Of a stretch of 64,000 bases of DNA, positions 32,131 through 43,240 are shown piece by piece. Origin of the DNA: Oncomelania hupensis (lineage: Eukaryota; Mollusca; Gastropoda; Littorinimorpha; Pomatiopsidae); NCBI GenBank assembly GCA_036898135.1, contig CM072514.1, forward strand, positions 6,171,029 through 6,235,028. The letters are read 5' to 3'. Each line of letters begins with the position of its first letter. Position 1 is the first letter of the stretch. The position numbers and the translations under genes were made by a program. The notes beneath the pieces are model-generated. The model saw only the letters and a program-made list of their open reading frames with translations, was not told where the DNA came from and made no database searches.

Positions 32131-32358
32131 AGCTATCGTGTGAGACTGCGAGATGCGTGGCGCCTCTAGCGGAGGTGGCGGGTGATTGGTCAGCTTGGTG
32201 ACGTCACGGCTTATCTTGTGAAGCTGTAGCCTACGAATGCTTAACACAACCTTACTTCTATCGTCTTCTAGTCATGGACTTAACCGTACACAGGTCAAAG
32301 CAGACTGAACGTGTAGGCATGAAGCTTTAGTGCTGGGTTAAACGAGCCTCTCCCGACA

Positions 32359-32562
32359 GGTCTGTCTGTGTGCCTGGCAGATGCAAGTGCCTCGCAAAGA
32401 AAACAAAGTGAACTGCATTATACATTGCCTTAAACAGAAGGGGCAAGGGAGGTAATTTGTCATTTTCGCAGGAAGCAAATGTTGTAGTTTTTTTGTGAGT
32501 ACATAGACTGACATTGCTGCACGCATGCGAGTCAAACAAAATTTTTTAAGACCTGTTTAATC
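32359..32562. other. Short stretch with the end of a dispersed repeat
   Basis: 32490-32545 (GTGAGTACATAGACTGACAT and following) matches the right ends of the repeats at 36640-37695 and 56205-56920. No gene is seen. Confidence 0.6.
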
Positions 32563-32689
32563 TTGCTGTCATCGAGCAAGACGCTATCTGTTTTGGAAAA
32601 ATGCTTTTTTCAGATCGTCAGACTGATTGTACTGCTCCCAAACAATGTAGTTGGCATAGTCTTCATTGCATATTGCTGTTTTGTATATA

Positions 32690-33356
32690 CACTGTTTTTG
32701 TATACACTGGTCCTTGAAAATGGTAACGCTGGAGCAGGTTTTGTTATTCCTGATTTTAAAAATACAAAATCATTTTATTTAGGCAAAGGATATTCAATTT
32801 TCACTGCAGAATTGATAGCAATACTTATGGCTTTAAATAGAATAATAAATATACCATTACATTTCTATAGTATAGTTATATGTGTAGACTCAAAATCAGT
32901 TTTAGAGGCATTAAATTCTAATAACAGTAAAGACAGAAAAGTAAGTACTTGATTCATAGTATTATAATTAATGGAACACATGTTAACTTTTGTTGGGTTC
33001 CTTCTCATTGTGTTTTTCTCTTTAATGACTGGGCTGATCGAGCTGCAAAACATGGTGCCGAAAACAATAATGTAGTAAAGTTAAATGTATCATTGTCAGT
33101 TAAAGAGATGCAAGTTATAACTGAAAAGGACGTTAAAAAGAAATGTCATTTTAATCTCCTATTTGGGCAACATAATGGAATCCCCAGGTCTGTAGTGACG
33201 ATGGCTTATAGAATATATCTAAATTCTATAAGAACTAAATATTGTAAAAATACCAAATGCGTATACAATGAAATGTTTTCCTTGAAACATGTTTTATTTC
33301 AATGCAATCAATTACCTAACAATATTACAGTTTGGACAATATTAGCATTAGTCTAG
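32690..33356 (+). pseudogene. RNase H and C-terminal end of an I/Jockey-like LINE, frameshifted
   Basis: Two overlapping frames (32563-32952 and 32949-33356) join into an RNase H: NAGAGFVIPDF, FTAELIAILMALNRI (catalytic Glu), CVDSKSVLEALNSNN (catalytic Asp), HVNFCWVPSHCVFLFNDWAD (His and Asp). Then comes a LINE-type end with a Cys/His pattern (FSLKHVLFQCNQL). A single-base shift at about 32945 separates them. This is a different LINE family from the RTE-like one. Confidence 0.8.
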
Positions 33357-33780
33357 CGAAAACGTTAATTGGTTCTCCAATTGGTCAGTATCTATGATAA
33401 CTGATGTTTAATTACAATTCCATCTTTTCTTTTCGTTTCTCACTTCTTTTTTTTATTGATTTTTTGTCTTATCATTTTGGTGAAAAAGACATTAAAATAA
33501 AACAAACAAATAAAACTGTTTTGTATTCAAACAAAGTTGGCCTAAACTTGTAGCCTGTATCACTGGGAATCAAGCATTCACGGATTTGGATCACATCCAT
33601 AACAAAAATACATGTACAATGACACTTGTTAAAATAATAGTATTTCCGTCGTAACAATTAATTATCTACTTTCAACCCATATGCATTTTGAGTAGATAGA
33701 TACATGTGTAGATACTCAGTGCTTATAGAACTTAGAAGCATTAAGTACAGCTCGTCAAAACAGTAATTCGCAAACTTTTT
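33357..33780. other. 3' flank of the receptor gene and LINE end, no gene
   Basis: T-rich sequence. The minus strand just below 33800 has overlapping AATAAA signals suited to the host gene's polyadenylation. Confidence 0.5.
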
Positions 33781-34019
33781 TTATTTATTTATTTTATTGT
33801 TATGTTTTGCTACATGAAGTCTTGTGTATGCGTCAGTCTCTGGATTGACGTCATTTGAGTAAGGATGAAGTGCGTCATAAGTGTTTTCACGGATGATCTC
33901 ATACACGTCAATCTCACTCTCCCTGACAGGCTTGGGTTGTTCGGGGTTGGGTATGGTGTCCAGAGCTTCATCGTCCGCTCCTCTCGCTGTGCTGGCTACT
34001 GGTGTCATACGCAGAGTTC
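33781..34019 (-). CDS. EGF-repeat receptor, last coding exon (cytoplasmic tail)
   Basis: Acceptor CTATTCAG precedes 34019, and the frame runs to TAA at 33781-33783. It encodes about 79 residues of cytoplasmic tail: an acidic stretch (GADDEALDTIPNPEQ), then YEIIRENTYDALHPY and, nearer the end, DAYTRL. YEII and YDAL are two YxxI/L motifs only four residues apart, resembling but tighter than an ITAM; YTRL is a third. The phase fits the exon at 34602-34684. Such motifs recruit SH2 proteins when phosphorylated, so signalling or phagocytic function is a reasonable inference. Confidence 0.8.
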
Positions 34020-34309
34020 CTGAATAGTGAAACTCAAACATCAGACTGATAACACAGCTTACGTTAGTGTAATATCAATATTGAATAATGGCAACATTTG
34101 TTACTTCATGGATATGATTAAATTGTTTCCGATGAGGAAACATCTGGTATTATTTTAAGTTTAATGTCTTTTAATATTATTTAATATTGGAACACACCTA
34201 TCATCCACGTGAGTGAAATTTGAGTCTTAGATTTTGGGGAAAGCACGGCAGTCCATGTGCAGTGTTATGGACATCAAGGTAAAAATAGCGCCCATCAAAC
34301 TACACGTTA

Positions 34310-34460
34310 TTTCAATCGTTTTTATATAGCGCCTTTCCAGCTCAAGAGCTGCTGAAGGCGCTGATCGATACAGTACCTAACTCCTGCCGCCCGAGGCGCC
34401 CACTTGCAACCAGACAACTGCATGAAACATTATTGGTCGTACAAATGCTAAACAGTCGAG
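34310..34460. repeat. Dispersed repeat with AGCGC hairpin, copy 1
   Basis: TATAGCGCCTTTCCAGCTCA...GCTGAAGGCGCTG folds into an imperfect hairpin around CAGCTCAAGAGCTG. Shared with 42485-42620. Common short repeat type in marine invertebrates. Confidence 0.7.
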
Positions 34461-34601
34461 GCAGGGTATTAATATGTGATGGAAACACTAGCACACGCTG
34501 ACCGTGGTGTCTTCTTGTCATGTGTTGCCATGCTTTATTTTTATACTAATAGTAATATGGATTCATTGCAAGAGCATGCAGAAGTATGAAAGACCACTTA
34601 C

Positions 34602-34684
34602 TGTTCTTAGAAACTTTCCCATCATCATCCGTTCTCCCCTTTGTGTTTCTGCTGGTGTTTGGTCTTGCTGCACGGCGCTTCCAG
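34602..34684 (-). CDS. EGF-repeat receptor, juxtamembrane cytoplasmic exon
   Basis: 83 bp between acceptor TTGTTATAG and donor ACA|GTAAGT. With two bases from the transmembrane exon it reads CWKRRAARPNTSRNTKGRTD and a few more residues. The run of basic residues directly after the membrane segment is the expected stop-transfer signal, confirming a type I orientation. Confidence 0.8.
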
Positions 34685-35209
34685 CTATAACAAATTGTTT
34701 CACATGAAATTAACTGGTTGTTCAAGGATAATTATTTCCAAAGAAATAACTGTTTGGTTAAAGCATGAGACTCCCAATAGAGGTATAATACCTGCAAGGG
34801 AATAAATCCGAATAAAAAGTGTTACATTCGCTCCGTAGATTCACATGTTTGTGCTTTGTACCGACTGTTTCCAAAACTTTATATTAATATTGAAGAAACA
34901 TATAAGAGCCAAACATGAGAATTGTTTAATTGACTACGAGGTCAAGGACTTTAGAAAACTGTCCAGGAAAACAACAGCACAACTCGTTGCAGTTAAAATC
35001 AATCGTTGAGATTTCTTTAACATGTAGGTGGTCAAAGTACAACACAAAGGTTAAGAATCATGATGTAGGTTTCTCAGAAATTGTTCCAAATACTTTATAA
35101 CTTAAAAAACATTACACTATTTAGGATGCAATTTTAAACATCAGACTATTAATCATAAAAAGCTACACTAACTATTTACTTATTTCCACCCAAGAAAAGG
35201 CAAAATTAC

Positions 35210-35309
35210 CAGAAACCAGCTAACAACATGCAGCCACCTATGATAACTACAGCACCCAGAATGGCACCTACTATGGGTCCTACGGTGTTCTCTGATTCAG
35301 AAACAGCTT
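35210..35309 (-). CDS. EGF-repeat receptor, transmembrane exon
   Basis: 100 bp between acceptor CCATTTCAG and donor CTG|GTAATT. It encodes a short acidic stalk (AVSESENTVG) and one hydrophobic helix (PIVGAILGAVVIIGGCMLLA). The entry phase (1) matches the exit phase of every EGF exon upstream, so direct splicing from 42889-43002 is possible across a 7.6-kb intron. Confidence 0.85.
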
Positions 35310-35743
35310 CTGAAATGGAAAGAATAAAATAACTGCAATACATTTTGCATGGTGACGATTTTAACAAAATTGAAACAAAGACGGAATCAGCAAGGTCATT
35401 ATGAATTTTGTATGCAGCGTGCGTATCACATCAAAGAGCTCTTCACGACTAAACTCAAGTGACACAAGGAACACATCCGCTGCAATCCTATTGTACAGTT
35501 ACCACAGACAACAGGCCACCTCTACTCTTGTCGCCCGTAATGCGTGTTGATTTGCGCTTGTTGATTAACTGAAATCGCAGAAATCTTTAAGTGTCAATGA
35601 GGCAACATAAAAAAAAATGGAGAAATGTGAAATGAGTCATTACAGAAAATCGACACCCGTGACTCAAATCTCTTGTGCATGGAAATTCAACCTGGGACGA
35701 AGGAAATCACAGCAACGCGATTTAACCCAGAGCCAATGGTCCA

Positions 35744-36239
35744 CCCAATCCTATCCTATCCTATCCCATCCTATCCTATCCCGTAACTCGAAGGTCGTAG
35801 GGGCACCACAGATGATCGTTTAACCAGCGTACTCCATCTTTCTGTCATCAACAACCCCAATGGCTTCGCTCAGTGTCAAGCCAATCCATTCCCGAATGTT
35901 GTCCTCCCACCTCTTTTTCTGCCTCTCTCTCCTTCTGCCTCCTTGCACCGTGCTTTGCAGGGTGGTCTTTGCAAGGCCTGATGCTCTGGTGATGTGTACA
36001 TACCATCGGAGTTTCCGTTTCTTCACCACTGTTAGCAGGTCATCGTGTTGTCCAATGGCTTGTGTGATGGTCTGTCGGACTTCGTCGTTGTTGATGTGCA
36101 GGGTATAGGAAATGCCCAGAAGTCTTCTGTAGCACCTCATCTCCATGCTTTGTATTCTTCGTTGTAGATCTCCTGTGAGGGTCCATGTTTCGCAGGCGTA
36201 TAGGAAGATGGAGATTACAAAGGAGCGCAGCAGCCTTAC
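35744..36239 (-). mobile_element. LINE 3' fragment
   Basis: Minus strand: SVRLLRSFVISIFLYACETW to RKLRWYVHITR, then the GGATA tail (as CCTATC repeats at 35744-35780). 5'-truncated near the reverse transcriptase end; the frame is open over 143 residues. Confidence 0.9.
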
Positions 36240-36639
36240 CGATCCACCCAATAGAACACATAAATGAATAAACTAAAACAGTGATGACGGTAGTAATAAT
36301 GGTAATTTTATTTGTCCTCTTCCTAATATAGCACTTAGTTCTACACCCTTAACGTTGAAATTCAGTATACAATAGAGAATTGCCGAAAGTCAAAAAGAAA
36401 TTAATTTCTTTCGACGATTCGTTGCGCGCCGATTTCTTGCGCCACAGGCGCGCGCATGAACCACGACGAAATTGGCAGTGGGTTTTAGTGCTTTCGAATG
36501 CGCGGGATTTCTGCGCCGTGGTTTCCAGACAATTACGTTGTAACGTTGGAGTTGCTTTTTGTTTTGATGAACATCTACATGTACCATAGACACTACTCTG
36601 GCTAAATGCTCGTGGTCTTTATCAATTTAATAAAATAAC
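36240..36639. other. Non-coding stretch, no gene recognised
   Basis: Frames are open on both strands at 36380-36593 over a GC-rich, GCGCGC-containing segment. Neither product resembles a known domain, so they are not called. Confidence 0.4.
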
Positions 36640-37695
36640 TAGAAGGGCAAAGCCCGTATGATTCACAAGCTCCTTATAGAACTTGCAATATTATATATGA
36701 AAATGAGGACCCAGAAAAAAAACTAAATAAAATGGTGGCATTAAAATGCATAGTAATACTTACTTTGATCTTTCTATGCTCTTGACCTTGATATGACCTT
36801 GACCTCCGGCTCCAAATACACTCATGTACTATCAAATAAATTACAGCAAAAGTTGTATTATGCCAAAAAAAACACTGTGACCTTGGCATGACCTTGACCT
36901 TTAGTGATCTTGACCTTGGAATGACCTTGACCCTCACTTGATCTCTCATTCATGCTTGATCAAATAACCCAATGTTGTTGCAAACTACGTGTTAAATAAA
37001 CAGCAATTCCACTGTATGATGACCAATCTTTTTATGTTTTTGCGATACCTAAAATGACCCTGACCTTCAAGATTAATGAAAAAATCGGGACACATATAAA
37101 ATGTCAATCTATCAACTCTAAACACAACAAGTGTGGACTTAATACCTCTCACAGTTTAGGGTCATGGTCACTTCAAAATACCTATACAAACGGACTTTGG
37201 ACAGCTCCAGCGACCTTGACTTTGGAGTGAAGTTGACTAAATTTGCATAGTAAGCCTACGTGTGTTTCATTGATATCTATCATGCCTCAAAGAATCATAG
37301 GTTCAATATTAGGAGCCTAGAAAAAAAAAGTGAAATTTTGGGGGGAAAAGTTTCATTTTCACACTAACATTTGATGATCCTGTGACTTTGAGCTTGAAGT
37401 GAAGTCATTCATTCACTGATCTTTGAGGTCTCATAGGTAAACAGCCATCTTATAACGTTTTGTTGTGATAGTTGAAATAGGTTCTGAGTGCTTGGCCACT
37501 TTTAAGTTTCTGCACATACCGACGGTGGACAGACAGACGGACGGACTTTTTTTTCGATATCATTTTTGGACTATTTAGGATTCATTCATATCCGACAGAT
37601 TTGCTAAAATTTTGATTTTTTAAAATGTTATTTGTGGGTGGGGGTGGGGGGTGAGTATATAGACTGACACTGCCATGCATGTGAGTAAAAATAAC
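36640..37695 (-). repeat. Dispersed repeat with arrays of TGACCTTGACCT, copy 1
   Basis: Contains many TGACCTTGA or close variants between 36775 and 37230. Further on is a GACAGACAGACGGACGGACT motif (37525-37545), and it ends GTGAGTATATAGACTGACAC. Homologous to 56205-56920 and, at its start, 53310-53530. No coding region. Confidence 0.75.
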
Positions 37696-38012
37696 AAAAA
37701 AAATAAACAAGTATCATAACTTATGCATTCGGATTTGAGATGCATGCTATCATGTCGCTGGGTTCATCAAAATGTCTCTGAATAAAAACACTGTCACTTG
37801 GATTGAGCGGATGTTTCCTTGGAGGCACAAGACAGAGCTGACAGTCTTCAAGTGAAGGCTGCAACTGACTGAGCATCAACCACCTCCTGTGTCAGTTTAT
37901 TCCAGTCAATTATTGCTTGAGGGATGAAGGTGTACTTTCTAAGCTCTGTCTTGAAGATCTAAGATCTTTCTTGCAGGAAACTGATCGGTACGATCTACTG
38001 TGCCCTCTACAT

Positions 38013-39465
38013 GAGCTATGATTTGTTCAGCTTGGGGTTTCAACCTGTTGAGTATTATTTTCAGGAGGACCTTGCTGGTATGGCTGATGAGGCTGATGGT
38101 GCGGTAATTTTCACACTCCTGAAGGTTACCTTGTTTTGGAAGAGTGATAATAAGCGACTGGGTCAAAGGTGTAGGCCACTCCCCACTCTGCCAGACCTTG
38201 TTACAGATAATGGCGAGTGCGTTAATAATCGCTTCTCCGCCTGCTTGAAGCAGTTCCGCGGGTATGTTGTCAACTCCCTTTGACTTCCCTTTCTTCAGCG
38301 ATTGCACTGCTGCCTCAACTTCTTCTCGGAGAATTGGGAGGATTTCTTCTTCATCTCTGATCTCGGGACATGATAGAACTGAGGGGTCTACGTTTGGTCT
38401 GTAGTTGTAAAGGTCAGAGCAGTACTCTGTCCATCTGTTCATCTGTCCAAGACTTCTTGTTCTTCTGTAAGGCATATGCCAGACTTGCTTTGGATCGTGG
38501 AGACCTTGGACTGTTTAACACTTGTCAGCCGCTTCACAGTGTGGTAGGCCTTCTTGCTGTTGTTCTTGTTCAGACTGTTCTCTATTTCCTGGCATTGCTC
38601 TTCTATCCAGTTCTCATTTCTGTGCGCATGCCTTTTCGGATGTCATTGTTGATTTTTCAGTAGGCATCGCTCCCTGTGAGGTGTTTTTTTTCTTTTTCAT
38701 CTCTCTTCGTTTATCGCACAGATCCAAAAGTTCAGATGTGATATACGGCTTCTTTTTTTGGACGGTACTTGCCAACGATCTCAGTGGCGGCATCTGTCAC
38801 AGCTGAGTTGAAGGTGGTGCTCGTGGTGTTGAAATGTACTTCACCAGCTCCCAAAATGAGCAGTGGTGCAAATTACCCTCCAATTGTGGCCTGAAATATT
38901 TCTTCCACCTCCGGGTCTTGCAGTTTGTCCAGGTCGAACTTCAGTCTAGTGCACTTTGCTGCGTTTACTCTCTTCAAGTGGAGCCGGAAAGAAATCATCA
39001 CGAGATCGTGGTCACTTTAGATGTCTGCTCCTGGACAAGTGCATGTCCTGCCAATGTTGATGCTTGATCTGAAGCGTTTCTTGACCATGATGTAGTCGGT
39101 CTGGTTGTGATGCTCCACGCCGGGACTGTGCGATGTCCATTGTCTGGATTTTTTGTGGAGACCAAGCGTGTTTGCCAGTATCAGATTGTTGTATTTGGAA
39201 AACTTCAAGAGTCTCAGACCCCTGTCATTTGTCTCGTTGATGCAGTGGGGTCCACTTGTGTCTCTCTAGTTGTGGTGCGCATCTTGGACAACCTTGGCAT
39301 TCCAGTCGCCTTGCACTATGACTATGTACTTCCTCGGCACCTGGTCAAGGACAGCCTGTAGATTTTCATAGAAATCCTCCACTTCGCTGTCTTCATAGTC
39401 TGATGTTGTGGCATAGGCCTGGATGATGGGGATGTTGAAAGGGGCTGCTCTCAGACGGATGGTAT
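38013..39465 (-). mobile_element. LINE internal fragment (endonuclease and RT start)
   Basis: Minus strand from FNIPIIQAYATTSDYEDSEV through GDWNAKVVQDAHHN, DIGS region and AAVQSLKKGKSKGVDNIPAE to NRLKPQAEQIIA. Lacks both ends; stops and frameshifts throughout. Its 5' side joins a Gypsy fragment at about 39467. Confidence 0.88.
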
Positions 39466-39466
39466 C

Positions 39467-40800
39467 GAGTTCGACCAAAATTGTAGAGCCTTGTATAGCC
39501 AAAATTGTAGAGCCTTGGACATCACCCATAAAATCATCGTAGACATCGCCCATAAAATCCTCGAGCTCCACCTTTTCACCCTCCGTCAGGCTTGATCATA
39601 GCTTAACATCATCGATGCCTGCTTTGCTGTTAAGTCTCCAAGTTCCAACAGTCCTCGCTGTCAAAGCTGTCGTCGATCACAGCTGCTGTTGCTGCGTGTG
39701 CAGTCTGTGGCGGCCTTTCCACGTACAGCTTAAGGGGGTTGGCGTGGTATATCTTGGAATGCTGGCCGACCTTCACCTTGTAGTCGTTGATTCCCACCAC
39801 GGCTTCCACTTCGTATGGGCGTTTCCACTGCATCAGCAATTTATTGTGATTGGTAGGTAGCAGCACCAGCACTTTGTTGCCAGGTTTGAACGTCCTGTTC
39901 ACAGCCCTATGATCGGATCATAGTAGTGCTTTCCACAGTCCTGGGACTTCTTCAGGTTTTCTCTGGCTATCTCGAGAGTCTGCTTCAGCTTCTCCCGTCG
40001 CTCAAACACGTACTGGTAACTGTTCTTCACCTCTGGTGTGTCAACTTCCTTCGTCCACAGTTCTTTCAGGATGTCCATCGGCCCTCGGATGGTTCTTCCG
40101 TACAACAGCTCGAACCGAGAAAAGCCGGTGGACTCCTGCCTGCGGTACTTCTCTGTAGGCGAACAGTAAGACGTTGACATAGCGATGCCACAGTCTGGGC
40201 TGCTCGCTGCAAAGTTTCGTCAGGGTGGACTTCAGCGTAGCATTACACTGTTCGACGAGCCCGTTGCACATTGGATGGTAGGGTGTCGTAGTCAAATGCC
40301 GGATGCTCAGCTGGATCAGTTTCTCTCTGTCCACGATGGCGCCTTTGGAGCTGTCGGCGACCTTCAGCGGCATAGACGTCTTGTCTCTCTTGGCCTGGGC
40401 CCTGGTAGTGACAGCACCGACGATCTCTGGTCGGCAGGGCTTAGCCGAATAAGCCACATGATCCCGTAGCAGCTCTGTAAGGTCTCCATTGGGAATTGGC
40501 AATGAATCCTTGAATCCTCCTCCGCAGCCTCGACTTGTTGAGTTGAGGAAGGACTCCACTCTGGATCTGGGTCGTGGGGTCGCCTCGCGCCGTCGATATT
40601 CCCGATCATCAAATCGTACAGCGGCTTCTTCAGGGAAACCGCTTCTACATCTCTGATGTAGAAAGGGGTGCTGACTTGAATCTTTGCAACTGGCGCTTTC
40701 ACACATTTGCTGTCGGCCATAAGTGTCCATTTGGAATTGCCAGTGAACTGTTCTTTAGCTATTAGATCTTCTCTGACGATGACCCCACTGCAGCCTGAGT
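39467..40800 (-). pseudogene. Gypsy pol fragment: protease and integrase, deleted RT
   Basis: Minus strand from 40800: DSGCSGVIVREDLIAK (aspartic protease active site DSG), VAKIQVSTPFYIRDVEAV, then integrase PYHPMCNGLVEQCNATLKS (late core with the catalytic Glu), STGFSRFELLYGRTIRGPMD, and the GPY/F-like C-terminal module KVLVLLPTNHNKLLMQWKRP. At the low-coordinate end it returns to the protease-RT linker (LTEG.KVELEDFMGD). The RT is missing and the order is scrambled, so it is a rearranged remnant. Same family as 23656-24165. Confidence 0.8.
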
Positions 40801-41035
40801 CATATGAAGTTTTTCAACTTTATTCAGCATACATCAACAACTGCATACAAGATCGCCCAATCGCTTTTTTTCACTCTCTGTAAACAAACACAGTGCCCCA
40901 CTTATATAATCTCTCTATAATCGAGAGAAAGTTCGAACATTGTAGCATGACGCAATAACACCCAATCAGAATAAAACTCGTCACCGGAACTGTGCAATGT
41001 CTTACGTCATTTAGGTTAGAAGACTCTCTTAGCTA
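40801..41035 (-). mobile_element. Gypsy LTR fragment, copy 1
   Basis: TTCAACTTTATTCAGCATAC through AAAACTCGTCACCGGAACTG, with about 75% similarity by eye to 41845-42075. Directly abuts the protease remnant. Confidence 0.7.
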
Positions 41036-41244
41036 TTACTAGATGTACATGTATCTACATGCTTCGATCGATAGTAAACAAGTAATTCTAGAAAATTTTC
41101 CAATAATATCGACCAACAAAGATTACTAGCATTATACAAAGCTTCTTCTAACAACAGCACAAAATCAAATCAAAGGTAAATACACTCTGTTGTTGCATGC
41201 TTTGCAAAACAAAACGATCGGATCTATCGTGAGCGTCTCAAACG

Positions 41245-41780
41245 TAACATAGACCTTCTTGCTGTTGTTCTTGTTCAGACTGTTCTCTATTTCCTGGCAT
41301 TGATCTTCTATACAGCTCTCCTTTGCTGTGCGCATGCGTTTTCGGATGTCAATGTTGATTTTTCGGTAGGCATTAGCTCCCTGTGAGGTGTTATTTTTCT
41401 TTTTCATCTCTCATCGTTTGTCACAAAGGTAAAAAAGTTCAGGTATGATCCAAGGTTTCTTCTTTGGGCGGTGCTGGCCAAGGATCTCAATGGTGACATC
41501 TGTCACAGCTGAGTTGAAGGTGGTGGTCATGGTGTTAACATCTACTTCACCAGCCCCCAAAATGAGCAGTGGTGCAAATTTCGCTCCAATTGTGGCTTGG
41601 AATATTTCTGCCACCTCCAGGTTTTGCAGTTTGTCCAGGCCGAACTTCAGTCTGGTGCACTTTGCTTTGTTTACTCTCTTCAAGTGGAGCCGGAAAGACA
41701 TCACCACGAGATCGTGGTCACTCCCGATGTCTGCTCCTGGAAAAGTGCGTGTTCTGCCAATGTTGACGCCTAATCTGTGC
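41245..41780 (-). mobile_element. LINE internal fragment
   Basis: Minus strand: GRTRTFPGADIGSDHDLVVM region to ENSLNKNNSKK, covering the endonuclease end and linker. Overlaps in element coordinates with 38013-39465, so it is a separate copy. Confidence 0.85.
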
Positions 41781-41844
41781 TACATGGTATTTATCGTATG
41801 TCGATTCAGCCCCGATTCTTGAATCTTGATATCCACACAGCCTG

Positions 41845-42075
41845 TTAACTCAGCAACAAGGCAGGAGTGGTCGTATAAAGTTTTCCAACTTTATTCAGCA
41901 AATATCAACAACCGCATACAAGATTGCTTTCCGAAAATCACAACAGAGATCATTCTCACAAGCAGACAGTGCGTTACTTATATAGCCTCTCTTCAATCGA
42001 GAAAAAGTTCGAACATTCCAGCATGAAGAAATTAACACCCAATCAAAATAAAACTCGTCACCGGAACTATGCACT
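41845..42075 (-). mobile_element. Gypsy LTR fragment, copy 2
   Basis: Shares TTCCAACTTTATTCAGCAAA, the CTTATATAGCCTCTC TATA-like stretch and AAAACTCGTCACCGGAAC with 40801-41035. Confidence 0.7.
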
Positions 42076-42084
42076 GTCGCTTAA

Positions 42085-42178
42085 TGATGCCGTGCTGACA
42101 TCCCCCCTGTTAGTCGTCTCTTACGACACGCGGGGAAACGTTGGATCTATTTTATTCAGTGCCCGAACCCACATGTTA
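42085..42178 (-). mobile_element. LINE 5' tip
   Basis: Reverse complement of the 5' end of the LINE at 44116 (GTGGGTTCGGGCACTGAATA...GGCATCA). Detached from any downstream LINE sequence by the LTR at 41845. Confidence 0.8.
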
Positions 42179-42484
42179 ATACTAAACTGTAATCTCCTAA
42201 GGACCAAAAATGTACCAGGAAAGTTACCTTTCTTTCCCTCTCCTGTTTCTAGTACTTAAAATTATTTCAGCAAGTCGATGATTGTAGGAGCATAGGATTT
42301 GTCTTTTATACCTGTGTCATTATAATAATTAAATTGTGTTTACTGTACTGTTTTCACTTGCTTACTGGAACCTGCATTATGTTCTTTAACTTGTTAAGTG
42401 TCCCTCAAAGTACTTTTTTTAGCCCATGGAGTCGGTAGACACTTGTTTATATAGACCTCTATGTTTTCTTGTTTTTTAAATGTT

Positions 42485-42620
42485 ATTTTAGACGTTCTCA
42501 TATAGCGCTTTTACAGCTCAAGAGCTGCTCAAAGCGCTGACCTATACAGAACTGTAGCCGCCCGAGTCGCTCATTTGCAACTTTTGACGACTGAGCACCA
42601 TGGGGAGAAGGAACCTAGTG
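42485..42620. repeat. Dispersed repeat with AGCGC hairpin, copy 2
   Basis: TATAGCGCTTTTACAGCTCA and following, closer to the consensus hairpin than the copy at 34310. Confidence 0.7.
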
Positions 42621-42888
42621 CGTGCTATGTGTATCTGTGTAGCCGACACTCACCAGTCTAGGACATGAGCGTCAGGATCTTTAAAGTCCGTGCCATATAT
42701 ATAGGCTAGCGATATGGATTTGACCAATGAGAACTCAAAATCGAGCCTTTCATTATATATAACATTAAATTCAGTAGCTAATCCTGGTATAGAGTAAGCA
42801 TTAAATAATTAGAGAATGCGAAGGAGATTGGCGTTTGGTTAATCCAACTAACAGATAATAGATGTCATTTTAATATAAACATTCATAC

Positions 42889-43002
42889 CTTCACAGTTAA
42901 ATCCAGTGAATCCATTTGAGCACTGACATGTGTAAGACCCGTAACCATTGGAACACGTCCCATTGTTGCAGATGGTATCGTTCAGCTGACATTCGTCGAT
43001 GT
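42889..43002 (-). CDS. EGF-repeat receptor, EGF exon 9 (membrane-proximal)
   Basis: 114 bp, phase 1-1, acceptor TTTCTAG and donor AAG|GTATGA. Calcium-binding EGF type: DIDEC start, six cysteines, ends SNGFTGFNCEG. NGTC is a possible N-glycosylation site. Confidence 0.9.
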
Positions 43003-43240
43003 CTAGAAACAAGAGAAACTGCGTTGTTTTACGTTGCATTGAAGTTGAATATTGCATTGTATTTTTACCTCTTATATTCTGCAATCCACATACGCACAAA
43101 CATTGATAGGCCCTACAATTCGTATTTGTTTGCTTTGGGTGGTGGTTTCTTTGAATATAACGTCAGACGCAGTGCTGTGCCACTCGCCTAAAGAAGGAAG
43201 GACAGCCATCTCTTCGCATGTGAATATCTCTGCCGTGAAC

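Larger units (their letters stand above)
30345..32358 (-). mobile_element. 5' LTR of the gag-bearing element, with two nested SINEs
   Basis: Homologous along its length to the solo LTRs at 51607-53047 and 62281-63854 (same CTCTGCACAATGG end, same CATTTATTTCCTCTACTCTA region). It is longer because two SINEs have inserted (31580-31795 and 31815-32130). The outer end resembles that of the 51607 copy (AGTGCTGGGTTAAA...GACA). Confidence 0.75.
35310..42888 (-). other. 7.6-kb intron filled with repeats
   Basis: Between the transmembrane exon and the last EGF exon lie LINE fragments, Gypsy fragments and two short dispersed repeats, listed separately. No further exon with convincing splice sites was found. 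Confidence 0.6.

Noticed and set aside
36380..36593. Overlapping frames on both strands in a GC-rich stretch
   Set aside because: No domain, no splice-site support, and both strands open equally; likely chance.
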